A stretch of DNA of 64,000 bases, taken from Epiperipatus broadwayi. Its lineage: Eukaryota > Onychophora > Udeonychophora > Euonychophora > Peripatidae. Below, piece by piece: positions 32,644 through 44,035 of the stretch. The stretch is taken from assembly GCA_028023455.1 (NCBI GenBank), contig JAQFVV010000027.1, positions 5,827,845 to 5,891,844 of the forward strand, read 5' to 3'. Under the pieces are notes generated by a model, which was given only the letters and a program-made list of their open reading frames with translations, made no database searches and was not told the origin of the DNA. Numbering within the stretch: position 1 is the first letter of the stretch; the number at the start of each line of letters is the position of its first letter. Both the position numbers and the translations under genes were made by a program.

Positions 32644-32995
32644 TTAATATAAGTAATCATCATGTGTTTTGTAAAAAAAATAACTAACCACAAGAATAAA
32701 TACAACTCTAATCATTAATTTAATTTCTTGAGGAATGCTTGTTAAGATCACACTTACTGAATGTATTTGTTTGTAATCATTGTGTTTTGATTTGATTGCT
32801 AAACATTAGTAAAAAAAATAGTTTTATTTCTATAATTCTGTTGAGATTATAATAAAAAATATATTAAAAAACATAAAGGTGATAAAATCTGAATCTATTA
32901 GCACATTATTATAAAACAGTGCATATGATAATCTGACACATTTAATGCCTGGATGCATATATATATGAAGGTCTTTCAATGCAGAGACAGTTCAT
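32644..32995. other. No gene recognised
   Basis: AT-rich, unassigned. Confidence 0.4.
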
Positions 32996-33385
32996 TTGTT
33001 TGCCATACTTATGTCTGGGTTCAAATCCTGTTTGAAACATTTTTCAGCTTCTGATGATTTAGAATTTTTCTTTCAGATTTCCAGCCCACAAACAACTTCA
33101 ACAAGCCATCCAATATTGGTCAGCAAATGGGTACAAGTTATTCTTAACCAGAGAATGACAAAGATGAAAAATTCTTCAAATCCTCCAGCATCCAGAAAAT
33201 GCTCAGCCTGGTGGCAAGACTCAGCATTCACTATTTCTATGGGGTGTTGTAGACTCTTTTATCCTTCAGACAGTTATTTCAAGGCTACCTTACATTTTTA
33301 CCTATGCTTATATATATATGTAAATAAAATAGTTTTGGGGTTAAACAATTTTCTGCTGAAGAAATTAATACAGTGCTATGTATAG
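32996..33385 (+). other. Unassigned 129-codon ORF, possibly a decayed coding relic
   Basis: The open frame begins near FAILMSGFKSCLKHFSAS and passes WVQVILNQRMTKMKN. A neighbouring frame gives QLQQAIQYWSANGYKLFLTR over 33090-33155, and a third gives DKDEKFFKSSSIQKMLSLVA over 33163-33230; each looks more protein-like than the annotated frame. A TTTCTTTCAG acceptor-like site ends at 33079. I recognise no family. A frameshifted old transposon gene or chance are both possible. Confidence 0.2.
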
Positions 33386-33500
33386 GTATTGCGTTATAAA
33401 AACATCAGCAAGTAAGAGATTTTGTATTGCGTTATAAAATATCAGCAAATAATTGAAAGTTTGTATTGCGTTGTAATAATATCAGCAAGTAATAGAAAGT
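33386..33500. repeat. ~47 bp tandem repeat, three units
   Basis: GTATTGCGTTATAAAA...ATCAGCAARTAA units begin at about 33386, 33423 and 33463. Confidence 0.7.
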
Positions 33501-33675
33501 TAAATACTTTAAAGGTACATATCTAAAGATAAGAAAAGAGATAAACATTTCCAGTTTACCCTCCCCGCCTCTGCGCGGGAAACTCACGAACCTCAGAGTG
33601 AATAGCAGTTTTGGAACGCAGACCCGAAGCAAGACAAGGCTATCCCAGACTCCTGTGCATGAATGAGAAAAGCGG

Positions 33676-33682
33676 TATTTAA
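33676..33682 (+). promoter_or_regulatory. TATA-like box
   Basis: TATTTAA in a less AT-rich stretch, 56 bp before the first ATG of the short ORF at 33738-33869. Confidence 0.3.
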
Positions 33683-33737
33683 GGCCCAGTCAGAACAAGA
33701 AAATCGTCACGAGATAGCAGCGTAACCAGAATACAGC

Positions 33738-33869
33738 ATGCCGGCTGAAACCAAAACTCGTGATCCAGTGAACTCCACCACTGAAGATGCCAAAGTGGAC
33801 CTAGGGACTTATAGAGGCCATCCGTGCTTTAGTATTATTTGTCGTAAGCCGCAAGGCCAGATTATATAA
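33738..33869 (+). CDS. Short ORF in a compact TATA-ORF-poly(A) block
   Basis: ATG at 33738 opens 43 codons to TAA at 33867-33869. The product starts MPAETKTRDPVNSTTEDAKV, is hydrophilic, and ends in SIICRKPQGQII. The block 33550-33870 is clearly less AT-rich than its surroundings. A TATA-like box lies 62 bp upstream and an AATAAA 139 bp downstream of the stop (34008-34013). I do not recognise the protein. It could be a small host gene, a gene's first exon, or part of a solo LTR, where TATA and AATAAA in one block would also be expected. No TG...CA ends or target duplication were found. Confidence 0.3.
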   Translation: MPAETKTRDPVNSTTEDAKVDLGTYRGHPCFSIICRKPQGQII

Positions 33870-34007
33870 GCATATTATTAATATATTAAACTTGTTGTAA
33901 TCATAAGGCCAGTACTGTAATTGTATATTAAATTATTAGTAAGCGTATATATGTAACCTAAATGTATTAATGTTGACTTGTAAATATGTTAATGTCGGTT
34001 TGTTGTA

Positions 34008-34013
34008 AATAAA
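34008..34013 (+). terminator. Poly(A) signal AATAAA
   Basis: AATAAA followed by a TTTGTTATTGTT T/GT-rich stretch, as expected downstream of cleavage sites. Confidence 0.3.
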
Positions 34014-34015
34014 CA

Positions 34016-34924
34016 TTTGTTATTGTTAATTATTGGTAGTTGAAAATATTTTAGTTGGCCGAGGACACTGCAGACAGCATAACAAAATAGCAAATAAACA
34101 GAAAAAATAAATTAGTATGTTCTATATGTGGATAAATTTGTGTTAATAAAGCAGTTCGATCACCCCTCCCCTCCCTTACTTGGAGTTGGAATGGCAAACC
34201 TCGTTTACGATGGCTGCTTGATGTATGTATGAACATGGACGATAACGTATTCTATTTATGAATAACTCATAAATTATTCTCGCTAAATTAAAACTGTGTT
34301 GAAAATATGTATGCATATACTGGAGTATGTGTAGAATAAAACACGGAAATTATAAAAAAAATATAGAAATAGTTCACGCTTTTAGAAAACAAATAGGTTA
34401 ATGAAATATATAAAAAAGCAAATGGAAATATTCAATCTGTATACTTAAAGAAGGAAAATCATTCCTCTTCCCATTTTAATTTTGTAAATAGGTTATTTTA
34501 AAATTAATGAGGTAGCTCTTGAAATGTTAGATAAACTGCGTGCAAAAGAAGCAAATACTGATAAATTATATCATCGACAATCAAGGGTTATCACATGGTC
34601 GTAGTATGGCCTTCCTACGCTATCATCGAGCTGAGAGTTTGATTCGTATTTTTAGCAGGTACTGATAAATGAGAACGTTTCATTAAAAGAGAAAAAACAA
34701 CAACATACATATAGTTAAATAATATACAGTACTCTAATAAGATGCCAATCAGCCTGATTCTTTTATCAATAAATAGTACGAAATCCTACTTTTCCAGTTA
34801 TGATTATGAGATTTGTAATCAATTTACTATTGACTAAGATTTAAAAAAAAGACTATACAATTAATAACTTTGAAAACGACTAATTTGTATTGCTTATAAA
34901 CACTCGTGCAAACAATTGTATACA
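34016..34924. other. No gene recognised
   Basis: AT-rich. GGAGTTGGAATGGCAAACCTCG near 34181 resembles 10511-10535, an unassigned short shared segment. Confidence 0.4.
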
Positions 34925-35245
34925 GTACAGAAAAATATAGATTGTCATATATATGTATACATTGTAAATTTGCCATTCTATGTGCAAAAACAATTGACAC
35001 ATTAGATAATGGCGATTAATAATTAATATTGCATGCATACACGCACACACACACACCACTAAAATATTCTTTGATATTTCAGTAGAGAAAAATGTAGATT
35101 GTCATATATATATATATGTGTTGTGAAATTGTTATTCTATGTACGAAAACATTAATTCGCACATGATTAGATAGTGGAGATTAATAATTAATATTACATG
35201 CATACACGCACACACACCAACACTAGAATTTTCTTTGACATTTGT
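34925..35245. repeat. 157 bp tandem duplication
   Basis: Two units, each with TAGATTGTCATATATAT (34938 and 35095), ATTAATAATTAATATT, GCATACACGCACACACAC and a TTCTTTGAYATTT end. Confidence 0.8.
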
Positions 35246-35664
35246 AGTACAATTTACGTTTAAAGGGAGCATAAAAGATAAAGTTTATTCCAAAAAAAAA
35301 AAAAAACAATTCAACAGTATTTCAGTTCTTAGATCCAAATCCTTGGTTTATTGAGTACGCAAGCGGTCAGTTATTCATAAATCATGTGATATTAGAACTC
35401 TGCCCTGTATGATTAAGTCCACCACTCTGCCATTGCTCTCGATTGCATAGGGCATGGTTCCATTAATTTAGGATAACCTGCATAAGGATGTTGTCTCATT
35501 CATTATGCATATAAGTTATTTAAGAAAAGTGCTAAACAATGATGTGGTGTCTTAATAAAGATGGTGATAATAAACTAAAGAGAACTTCAAGTATGAAAGA
35601 AAGGATTTTGTAATACATTTGAACGAGAATAAATGCAATTAAAAATATAAAAATAAAGTTAGTC
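35246..35664. other. No gene recognised
   Basis: AT-rich; possibly a diverged tRNA-like segment near 35340-35440 but unconvincing. Confidence 0.4.
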
Positions 35665-35733
35665 AAGCGTTGGTGGCCTAGTGGTTAGTTTGCTTCCGGT
35701 CAACGCATTTGATATACAAAAAAAAAAAAAAAA
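35665..35733 (+). repeat. tRNA-Gly-derived SINE C1, internally deleted
   Basis: Keeps the 5' GCGTTGGTGGCCTAGTGGTT (A box) and the 3' CCGGTCAACGCATTTGATAT plus poly(A), but the anticodon and T arms are missing. Confidence 0.7.
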
Positions 35734-35894
35734 TAAAGTTAAGGAAATAATATCATCAAATAATAAGTTAGGGAACTCAGTACTTTAACAATTAGATTTA
35801 CTAATAATGGATGTAGTGAAAACTGAGAATAATGAGAGAAAACTATAGGGTATAAGTAATGTTTGCCTGAAAGTTTGTCGTGATGGTATTATTG

Positions 35895-36330
35895 TACTTA
35901 CATGTTGGACTATTTTATTCATCTAATATTAAATATTGAATGATTTTAGAAAAAATTAATTTCATTAAATTTTTTAATTACATTTAACTGTCACTAGTAG
36001 AACACAAGTTGAGTGGTATTATTTTCATCTCTTCTTCAGGTGACAATACTAGCACGGCAATCGAACCTAGATCTTTAGATTATTGAATATTGAATTTTAA
36101 AGTAATGCTTTGATGGGATGGCTCAGTTGGTTAGAGTGTTATCTTAAAATTCAATACTCAAGAATCTAAGGGTTCAGGTTCAAATCCCATGCTGAAGAAG
36201 AGATAACACCACTCGAAATGTTGGGTAGAATAGTACTAACAGTTGAATGTAATTGAAAATTTAAATAAAGTTAATTTTTTCTAAAGTCATTCAACATTAG
36301 ATGATAGAAATGGTACAACATATAAGTGCA
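35895..36330. mobile_element. Family B foldback, decayed
   Basis: Inverted ends TGTTGGACTATTTTATTCATC and its complement bracket a tRNA-like core at 36114-36190 (TGGCTCAGTTGGTTAGAG and GGTTCAAATCC intact). The hairpin CTGAAGAAG-AG...CTC-GAAAT lies at 36193-36219 and keeps only three stem pairs. Confidence 0.7.
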
Positions 36331-36549
36331 GGATATAGGTAATCGCTTAATAAGAGTAAGAAGTGATTTATTGATTCTTAAGGTAAAAACTAAGAAAAAG
36401 ACTTGCAAAATCTTTTTCTGGAATTATTATAATTTCTGTTAATTATTTTTTTATGCACTGATTATATGGTCATATATATTTGAAAATTGTAAGAAAATAT
36501 CAATTAATGAAGGTATATAAATAATATTAAATAAAATCTTTTTTTCCAA
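36331..36549. other. No gene recognised
   Basis: AT-rich, ending in a pyrimidine tract TCTTTTTTTCCAAG just before the next ORF. Confidence 0.4.
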
Positions 36550-36786
36550 GTGTTGCTTTATATGAAGCAGAGACTTGATCGATTAAAAAAAAGACTAGAA
36601 GCATCAGAAATTGATTTGAAGAAAATAAAAGATAAATTGAAAGAACATATTAAAATAGTACTAAATAGAATAAATACAAAACCAAGAAAACATCACAAGA
36701 TCCAATTTCCACAATGCTTTTCCATAGCAAATGTTATTTCTACAATTCCAGTTAAACCACCTGATGTAAAATTGAATAATCAATGA
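36550..36786 (+). other. Unassigned ORF with predicted coiled coil
   Basis: Seventy-eight codons from 36550 to the stop at 36784-36786. Residues about 5-38 (MKQRLDRLKKRLEASEIDLK and on) have heptad-like Leu/Ile spacing and strong charge. The C-terminus (KIQFPQCFSIANV, then PVKPPDVKLNNQ) is not low complexity. A pyrimidine tract and AG end at about 36549, so it could be a terminal exon. In another frame the start reads VLLYEAET then a stop then SI, which resembles a LINE GSETW block, so a decayed LINE is an alternative. I do not recognise it. Confidence 0.25.
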
Positions 36787-37129
36787 CTACCAAATGTTAG
36801 TGCTTAAAAAACAGTGCCCATTACTACTTTAATCCTATCTTCAGAAAAGTGTTTAGCTGATGCCTTTTGTTAATGAGAGTTTTCAATCTGGATGTAGCAC
36901 AACTGGGTTTTTTTTTTGATCTAATAAAGCTTTTATCCAGTAAAAAGCATTTCCTCCTTTTTTTTGACTATCAAGCTATCAGTCTGAAAAACATCTTGGA
37001 ATTTAAGCCAGGGATATCAAAAATAGAGATATCAAACTGGTACCAGGTCGCTATAAACAGGTCAAGTAGATTTGTGATTCAAGTTATTATATCATTTTCA
37101 ATTTCAGGATGATAGCTCAATATTAAAAA
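36787..37129. other. No gene recognised
   Basis: AT-rich, unassigned. Confidence 0.4.
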
Positions 37130-37365
37130 ATGAACTAAATGATGGCTGCCAAAGGAGAAATGCATTAGATCCAAAAAATCCAAGTGCATTAGATAGAGAG
37201 CCAAAACTATTCATGAATGAAAGCCTTAAGGTACAAAATTGTCGGAGATATGGATAGAATAACGCTGGATAGAGATTTATTAAGCATTACTCTCTTACAT
37301 CTATTGATTATTCAGACTTACACTAGGTGGCACAACTGGAATGTGGAAAAATAAAATTTGCTCTT
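37130..37365 (+). mobile_element. Family A/K-like arm, diverged
   Basis: Retains the order GGCTGCC, GCATTAGATCC, ATGAATGAAAGCC, TTGTCGGAGATATGGA, TAGAGATTTATTAAGC, CATCTATTGATTATTC and ACTAGGTGGCACAAC, all corresponding to a right-hand family A arm. The hammerhead-like core is mutated. Confidence 0.6.
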
Positions 37366-37975
37366 AAGAATATCATAAATACAGAAAAAATAAGAAAAGA
37401 AATTAGATTGGATGTTTACTGAAAAAAGTGCTAGAAGAAAAAAGAAATTGATAAATGACTTTAAGAAAGATTTGGATTAATGAATGGGAATATGCATGGT
37501 GACTAAATCATACAATCTTATATGAATATATTGTATACAATATATCATATATTGGTATAATGTATCTTTTTCTGAAAATTTACCTCCAACAAATATAAAT
37601 ATTAATTCTTATTAGTGGACTTAATCAGTGAAGAATTTATTAGCTTCATGCTCCCAAATCAAAATGCTTTAGATTTGCCTATATAATTAGAAAAAATAGG
37701 TTAGAGATAAGAGGGTCCCTCTTATCTTTATAAAGTCGGATCTCATGTTATGATTTGTAGAGGTCTCTCTTGCTAAAATTAAGCACTCAAGGCGCATGTA
37801 CTAAAGTTTTAGCTCCAACAAATATGAAAATATGGAAAAGAAAATGCTTATATATTTATGGGCATCCAGATGACCAGAAAATAATTACAGATGATCAAAA
37901 AAATGCAAAATATGAAAAATTCTGTTAAAAAATATTCCAAATAAAGAATAAATATCAATTAAAAATTAATAATAA
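37366..37975. other. No gene recognised
   Basis: AT-rich, unassigned. Confidence 0.4.
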
Positions 37976-38077
37976 TTATGAAATCGTACGAAGTTTGAAC
38001 CCTGAAGTGTGAGCAGTGGAATCAATCAGAAAATCTCATACTTCAGAATCTGATACCACTGCATTAAACTATGATGT
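37976..38077 (-). repeat. tRNA-like SINE, family D
   Basis: Minus-strand copy: TTTAATGCAGTGGTATCAGA, then GATTGATTCCACTGCTCAC and TCAAACTTCGTACGATTT. Confidence 0.45.
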
Positions 38078-38089
38078 GCAATGAGTATA

Positions 38090-38460
38090 CTCTAGTTAGA
38101 GAATCAAAGACCTTGAAGATACAGTACAAGAAAAAATAATACAGAAACAAACATACAATGACTAGGAGACAAGAAGATAAAAATATCTATTTTCGCTATT
38201 TATGGATTTAAAACATGGGTTTTAAGGAATAAAAAAAAATGATGCAATGGAGATGGATAAAAAATTTTAACGTAGAAAAAATAAACACTTGTGAACAATG
38301 CCTCAAGAAAATCAGTCTGTCTGTGCCAGGAAGTGGAACCTAGCAGAGCAGTAATATAACAGGTAAAACTAGAAAAGCTAGCAAGAAAAAGAGAAAATCT
38401 TGAAGAGATTTGTTACAGAAGTCTTTGAAAAAAGAAATTGGAGAAAACTTAGAAATCTTG
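38090..38460 (+). mobile_element. Possible LINE C-terminal relic
   Basis: FAIYGFKTWVLRNKK (about 38193-38240) resembles the LLYGSETWVL block, and a LRNLVTHT-like end follows near 38445. Heavily decayed; a low-confidence call. Confidence 0.35.
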
Positions 38461-38869
38461 TCACACATACATACAATCTCAATTCAAATTTGCAAACTTC
38501 TGTTCATCTCAGTATTGAAGTGGTTTCTTTATTCTTTATCACCTAATGCTAAATGCACTTTTGGTGACGCTCACCATAATCATAACTCAATTATGATGAA
38601 CTTCACCCAAGGTGTACTTAGGTGATAAAAAAACCACTTTGATACGCAGATGAACAAATATAAATTAAGAGAAAAATCAAAACTGCACATAATCTTTTGT
38701 ACATTTCAAAATTAATGAATAATCAAATACAAAGTCATATTGTATAATGCATGATATTCAAAAACTACCAAGAAAAGTGTCCAACAAATGTATAATATAT
38801 AAGTGTATGTGTTTAAAATGAAAAAAATGGCATATCTATATTTTTTTATATTAATAAATTAATATTTAA
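38461..38869. other. No gene recognised
   Basis: AT-rich, unassigned. Confidence 0.4.
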
Positions 38870-39044
38870 ATACAAAGTACATCCCACAAAAAGGTAATTA
38901 GTTTTGGCTCCAAGCAACTGAAACAACCATTTTTAAATCAATGCATATGTTAAGTAATATCACAATTTAGCTAATCACACATAATTTGAAGATGCTAGCA
39001 TGTCTAAATCATGAATTACAATATCAAATGTGAAGAATTATTGT

Positions 39045-39194
39045 AGATAAGTCTTCAATGTTCTCCCTACCATCAAGAAATCTTGCAAACAACTTGAAAA
39101 CGTTCTTGAATACTTCACTGCCTTCCACAATTTCAGTGATTTCAAACATTTCAGTGGCATTTTTTCCCAATTTAAAACAAAATTTAAGGTTAGT
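39045..39194 (-). pseudogene. Mariner-family transposase N-terminal relic
   Basis: The minus strand reads TNLKFCFKLGKNATEMFEIT, then FKNVFKLFARFLDGRENIED. This matches the mariner N-terminal domain pattern (Lys-Phe-Cys-x-Lys-Leu-Gly-Lys-x-Ala-x-Glu, then Phe-x-Trp-x-x-Arg-Phe-x-x-Gly-Arg-Glu-x-x-Glu-Asp), with Leu where Trp is usual. Only about 50 codons survive. No catalytic domain is seen. TACAAAGTACATCCCACAAA at about 38871 may be a decayed terminal repeat of the same element. Confidence 0.65.
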
Positions 39195-39429
39195 GCATTA
39201 TTCCCTTATGGATTAAGGAATGAATCACATTTCATGTCATAACCGATGATCCAGACATGCCGATGCTTTACAATTTTTGGGAATAGTTTGCTGTCTGATG
39301 CACATGACCAAAAAATATAAATTGCCAAAAAAATATGAAATCCTTACACTACAATACGTTAAATTATCAAAAAAACAAAAAAAAACAAATTCAAGCCATT
39401 TATATAATTAATAATAATAATAATAAAAA
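39195..39429. other. No gene recognised
   Basis: AT-rich, with an (AAT)n tract at 39410-39430. Confidence 0.4.
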
Positions 39430-39545
39430 TAATTGAACGGTTTTACTGTTAGGAAATTCATAAAAAGTAGAGATGTCAAAATTGGAATCGATTCAAGGAC
39501 CTTAAGCCTGAGTCTGACAATCTATCATAGGGCTATACAATAATA
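39430..39545 (-). repeat. tRNA-like SINE, family D
   Basis: Minus-strand copy with TATAGCCCTATGATAGATTG, CTTGAATCGATTCC and the TTCCTAACAGTAAAACC tail. Confidence 0.45.
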
Positions 39546-39609
39546 ATAAATCACACAAATAGAATATTATACATCTATCTATAATAAAGATCTTTGTAAT
39601 ATTTTACAT

Positions 39610-40060
39610 ACGAGTATATAATGCACGGTTTGGTGGAATGGTAGTGGCAAATTCTGGAGTGTGGTGCCCATGGATCAATTCAAGTTCCGACACTTCTAGT
39701 GCTCAAAGTACTTATGAATTCCTAAACAATGAAGCTATTCAATTATTTTATTTTATAGTTTCTGAAATGTGGACAAATGCCTTTGAGATGTGGATATGGA
39801 TGGAAAAAATGGCCAATGAAAAAGTTAACTTCATGGTTAAGTGAAATTGTAAACTGTCAAATTCTGGAATGTCGTGCCCATGGATCAATTCAAGTTCTGG
39901 CATTTCCAAGGCTCAAAGTACTTATAAACTCCTAAGTAATCAAGTTATTCAATGATTTCATTTTATGATTGCGAAGACTGGAAGCCTTTGAGATGGGTCA
40001 TGAAGAAGGATGGAGAAAATCAGTTGGATGAATAAAATAGGAAATAAAGTAGTGAACAGA
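39610..40060 (+). repeat. Tandem duplication of a family D SINE joined to a LINE segment
   Basis: Two units (about 39645-39845 and 39853-40060) each run CAAATTCTGGARTGT, GCCCATGGATCAATTCAAGTTC, GCTCAAAGTACTTAT, CCTAA, TATTCAAT, then enter LINE-coding sequence (GCCTTTGAGATG). The first unit has the tRNA-like 5' part GGTTTGGTGGAATGGTAG at 39628. Confidence 0.65.
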
Positions 40061-40345
40061 GTAAATAAAAAAAAACTGAATGAAAAAATTGGAGATAGAA
40101 AGAAAAACTGGATTGGATATATATTAAGAATTAAAGAATAGTTTAATGAAATATGTTTTGGAAAGAATAAATGAGGGGAAACAAGAAGAAAACAGGGAAA
40201 AAAACTGACCTTACTGGATATGAGATGGGAAAAAATACATGGAACTGAAGAGCTGGGCAATAAAAAGAACAGAATGAAGAAATGGATGAATTTGTTATTT
40301 GGTTGCTCTCTGGATCTGTCCATAGGACAGAATGCTATTGTTGAT
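39970..40345 (+). mobile_element. RTE-like LINE 3' fragment
   Basis: With frame changes the + strand reads KRLEAFEM, MEKISWMNKIGNKVV, LNEKIGDRKKNWIGYILRI, WEKIHGTEELGNKKNRMKKW, the pattern of RTE C-termini (EAFEMW, RMEKISW, LIGHILR). It ends in GGACAGAATGCTATTGTTG, shared with 17221-17373. Confidence 0.7.
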
Positions 40346-42059
40346 TGAATATAAAATATTCCAGCTTATAGATGTATATGTAAATGTGGGGAATATATCC
40401 AAAATATTGAAAAGTTCATCTAACATATCAGCTCTCTAAGAGAGATGAAATGTTATTTACAAGATATCAAGAGAAAATATAATTCTTCTATCATCATACT
40501 TATAAAAATGTCTGAATTTAAATCAATATAAAGACTTAGATAAGAAATAAGAGGACTTCTTTTGTTTTTAAGTAAATTCAAGACAAAAAAGTATTATTGT
40601 CTACTAGAGCAAGTAGTTAGAGTTAGGGCTGTCAATAGTAACTGAGTTACCTAATAACATTATTACTAATTACATCTATCTAGTTATTACACAGAAATAT
40701 CCCTACCCATTCCATTATTTACATCATAATTAATATAAGAAAATATTTAATAAATATATATGTTTGAAATTAACATTTTCACAGCTGAAAGTTGTTTTAT
40801 GAAGCATGTTTTCAGGTAACCATGTTTAATAAAATAAAATAAATTTATTACCGATGTTTAAATAAGATAACATTTATCCTCAAATGGAATTATTACTATT
40901 TTATATTATTAAACACAGCTATTCCCAAAAACATGTTTCATAAAATATATATATAGATTATAAGTAATTAATACTTTTATAAATATGAAATATCCTAAAG
41001 CGAATAATGCAGAAATAAAGTATTCAGAAACTGAGAGAAAGATACATCTATCTAAGAACAAAGCACAAGTCTTTCACTAGTTCTTACTTTTAATAATGGT
41101 TTACCCATATTGCATAAACCCTTAGACATATTAAATTACACTAACTAATTAAAATCTAGTCTTGCCAAAGGACCTACATTCATAGATCAAAGACCCAGAA
41201 CATTTAACGAGAAACTTCCACAACAAATTTTATAATTAATTTTATATTAGACAAAGAATGTTTTTCATATTGAAATAAAAGACAGTCTTACATGCAAACA
41301 TTAGTCTCAAAATGGTCCATTTAGGATTTTAAATGGTATATTCCAAACCAAGTCAACTGCCGATGGATAAGTTTAATAGAATGTAACAGATGCATGAATC
41401 ATTACTTGAATTGGCAAACAGTCCATATATTAGAATAATTAATCATATGCCTAAAAATGAAGACATATCATTATCTAAACATTTCAATTTGCTAAATTCA
41501 GTCAATTGATGATTTAAAAGTGATCATATTACAAAACAAATTTTCCTCCACAAAAGAAAGAAAAGAAAAAAAAAGTTTTTATTTATAAATGTAAGATCGT
41601 ACACCCACATGGTATAAACATGAACATAGGCATTTATTATATTTGTGAATCATCTAATTTTCTAATGCAATATTTTTATTTTTCATTCATTATTATTTAA
41701 TATGTTAAACAATAATGTATTTCTCTTATATGTAAGATTTAATATTAATGTGTACACACATCATTTTGCATATGTAGATACTTTGGGTTTAGAACTGTTG
41801 CAATTGAAAATCGATCTCACAAACAAGATGGTATATAAATAAATCTTTATGACTATTTAAATAAGTTATTAAACTTTTTTTTTAAATTTTAAATAATTTC
41901 ATATAAATCATATAAAATAATTTATTTTCCTTTTTAGAAGATTGTAAATAACTTTCTTTCCTATTGCACTGCCAAATCCATATAATATTATTTATAATAC
42001 ATAAAAGATAATAATTAAATAATGATTGTAAGATGTATATATATAAAATGTAAAATTAT
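40346..42059. other. No gene recognised
   Basis: 1.7 kb of AT-rich sequence. ATTGCACTGCCAAATCCATATAATATT at about 41964 matches the outer part of the family E copy at 56.8 kb, so family E may begin near 41935. Confidence 0.45.
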
Positions 42060-42190
42060 ATTATCATGTATATTTATATTCATGTATTTTGTTTGTTGTA
42101 GTTCTGAAGAAGATTGCTGGGGCAATCGAAACTGTCATATTAGGTTGTAAAAAAAGCATTGTAAAAGTAATAAAGAACATAGATGATATT
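42060..42190 (+). repeat. Family E repeat with intact hairpin module
   Basis: At 42104-42132 the + strand reads CUGAAGA-A, stem GAUUGC/GCAAUC with UGGG loop, GAAAC, then U and GUC. An AAAGCATTGTAAAAGTAATAAAG segment follows, as at 57.0 kb. Confidence 0.6.
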
Positions 42191-42617
42191 AATATTATAA
42201 GATTGTAAATGTTTTTAATTCAGTGTTTAATTACAAATTTGTTTGAAGACGAGTTCATCACGATTATTAATTTTTGCACATATACATATATTCCTTGCAT
42301 AAACAAATATATATATTTTAATGAATTAACCACTACTTAAAAAGTTTTATGTAAAGTTTGGATAAGAAAATTAAGATTTTTTTGGAAAAAAGTAAAATGA
42401 TTTTATTTTCAAAATGTAGAATAAAAAATGAATTAACTAACTATTTAAAAGTTTTCGCAAGTTTTGATAAGAATAAGTTTTTTGGGGAAAAAATTTTAAT
42501 TACAAAAGATCAGCAGTTGATTGGTTCAAGCTTTCTAAAAAAGAATTAATAACTTGTAGAAACTTTTTATTTTTATCAGAAATGGAAAGTTTTCATGTTT
42601 AATCTTTAGATAACATC
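42191..42617. other. No gene recognised
   Basis: AT-rich, unassigned. Confidence 0.4.
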
Positions 42618-42723
42618 TTTTTTTTAAGTGTCATAGCATCAGCCGGGATGCGAACCTGCAACCCGGGCAACTGTCTGCTAGTGCAAGGCAGTCACGCTGA
42701 CCTCTCGACCACCAATGCAAGAC
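42618..42723 (-). repeat. tRNA-derived SINE, subtype C2
   Basis: Minus strand: GCATTGGTGGTCGAGAGGTC head, CTGCCTTGCACTAGCAG anticodon arm, CATCCCGGCTGATGC end, ATGACACTT linker and A-rich tail. Confidence 0.75.
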
Positions 42724-43329
42724 TAGATAACATCATTTAACTGTATTTTCTGATAAAAAACAGTTCTTTAGTTAGTTATATATTTTTTCCATATATGTAT
42801 GTATAAATAAATAGATATATATTGCATACACTGAATGTATTTTTAATGTGTAATTAAATTCATATTAATGATAAAGGATTAAAAAATAATATATATAAAA
42901 ACACTCCAACCTGTCTTTCGTTATGGTTTCATTTATTCTATGTAATATTCAAATAAATATACTACATTTATAATTTGCTCATACTGAATGTTTCTTATAT
43001 ATGTAAAAAGAGAGGTTTAAACCTTCAGCCTATATTCATCCTTCATTCCATCTCAAACAACCAAGATATGACCCTATACATACGAAAAAGATAAATGATC
43101 CCCATTTCACACAGAACCAGCACTCACCAGTTGGGCCAGATCACAATCTACTACCCATATATACAATCAGTGTCTGGTTTATATTAAGAAAGCAATTTCT
43201 TAAATTTTACTGGACAGGCTTCAATCTTCTCACTGTTCCAAGTATTCAACCATCCATTTCATTGAAAAACCGTAAATGGAAAGCTCAAAGACCTTATTAG
43301 ATATGATATTATATATTTTTAAAAATATA
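42724..43329. other. No gene recognised
   Basis: AT-rich, unassigned. Confidence 0.4.
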
Positions 43330-43570
43330 TATGTATAGTCAAAATAAGAGTCATAGATCACATGATCCAATTCTCTTAAGCTTGTGAGATATAAACAGTG
43401 AGCATTGCCAATTGCTCAACAGGCTTTGTGATAAATGCTTAGCCAGAGAAAGCATTTAAAATATCTCTGTCAGGAAACCCCACCCCCACATTTTAAATGC
43501 TTTCTCTGGCTAAGCATTTATCACAAAGCTTGTTGAGCAATTGGCAATGCTCACTGTTTATATACAAGTA
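43330..43570. mobile_element. Family G foldback
   Basis: Arms at about 43391-43470 and 43490-43565 are inverted (AACAGTGAGCATTGCCAATT, GCTTAGCCAGAGAAAGCATT and complements) around GTCAGGAAACCCCACCCCCAC. A second, single-arm copy is at 61505-61770. No coding content. Confidence 0.75.
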
Positions 43571-43757
43571 TAGTTCAAAAAATAAAATATAGATGTCATG
43601 ATTTCTAGTGCTCTACATACTAATACATAGAGCATACTGAAAGATCATTGAAAAATGCTTTTGCATATTAAATTACAATGAAGTTATGTTATGGATTTTA
43701 TCAACATAGACTATTTCAAGCATGCACTATCCAAAAATAATCTCCCATAAACAAACA

Positions 43758-44035
43758 GGTTTACGGACCTCATTCAAAAAATTAAAAGACTGAAGTGGAG
43801 TTGGGTTGGACATATTGCTAGAAGAGATGATAATAGATGGACAATTGAAATCTTAATGTGGATTAAGAGATTGTAAAAGACTCAGAAAGAGGCCACATAT
43901 GAGATGGATGGATGAAATAAGAAAGTGTGTAGGGATGATGTGAAGAAGAGAAGATAAAGATCAGAGAAGATGGATTGAACTTGGAGAGACCTTCATCCTG
44001 CAGTGGATTGATAATGGTTGATGATGATGATGATA
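43758..44035 (+). mobile_element. RTE-like LINE 3' end
   Basis: Closely matches 5517-5807: IKRLKWSWVGHIARRDDNRW, then a frame break, RWMDEIRKCVGMM, and RWIELGERPSSCSGLIMVDD-like end with a (GAT)n tail. Strongly 5'-truncated. Confidence 0.8.

Noticed and set aside
39958-40323. 121-codon minus-strand ORF rich in Phe, Ser and Leu
   Set aside because: It is the antisense shadow of the LINE C-terminal fragment on the + strand.
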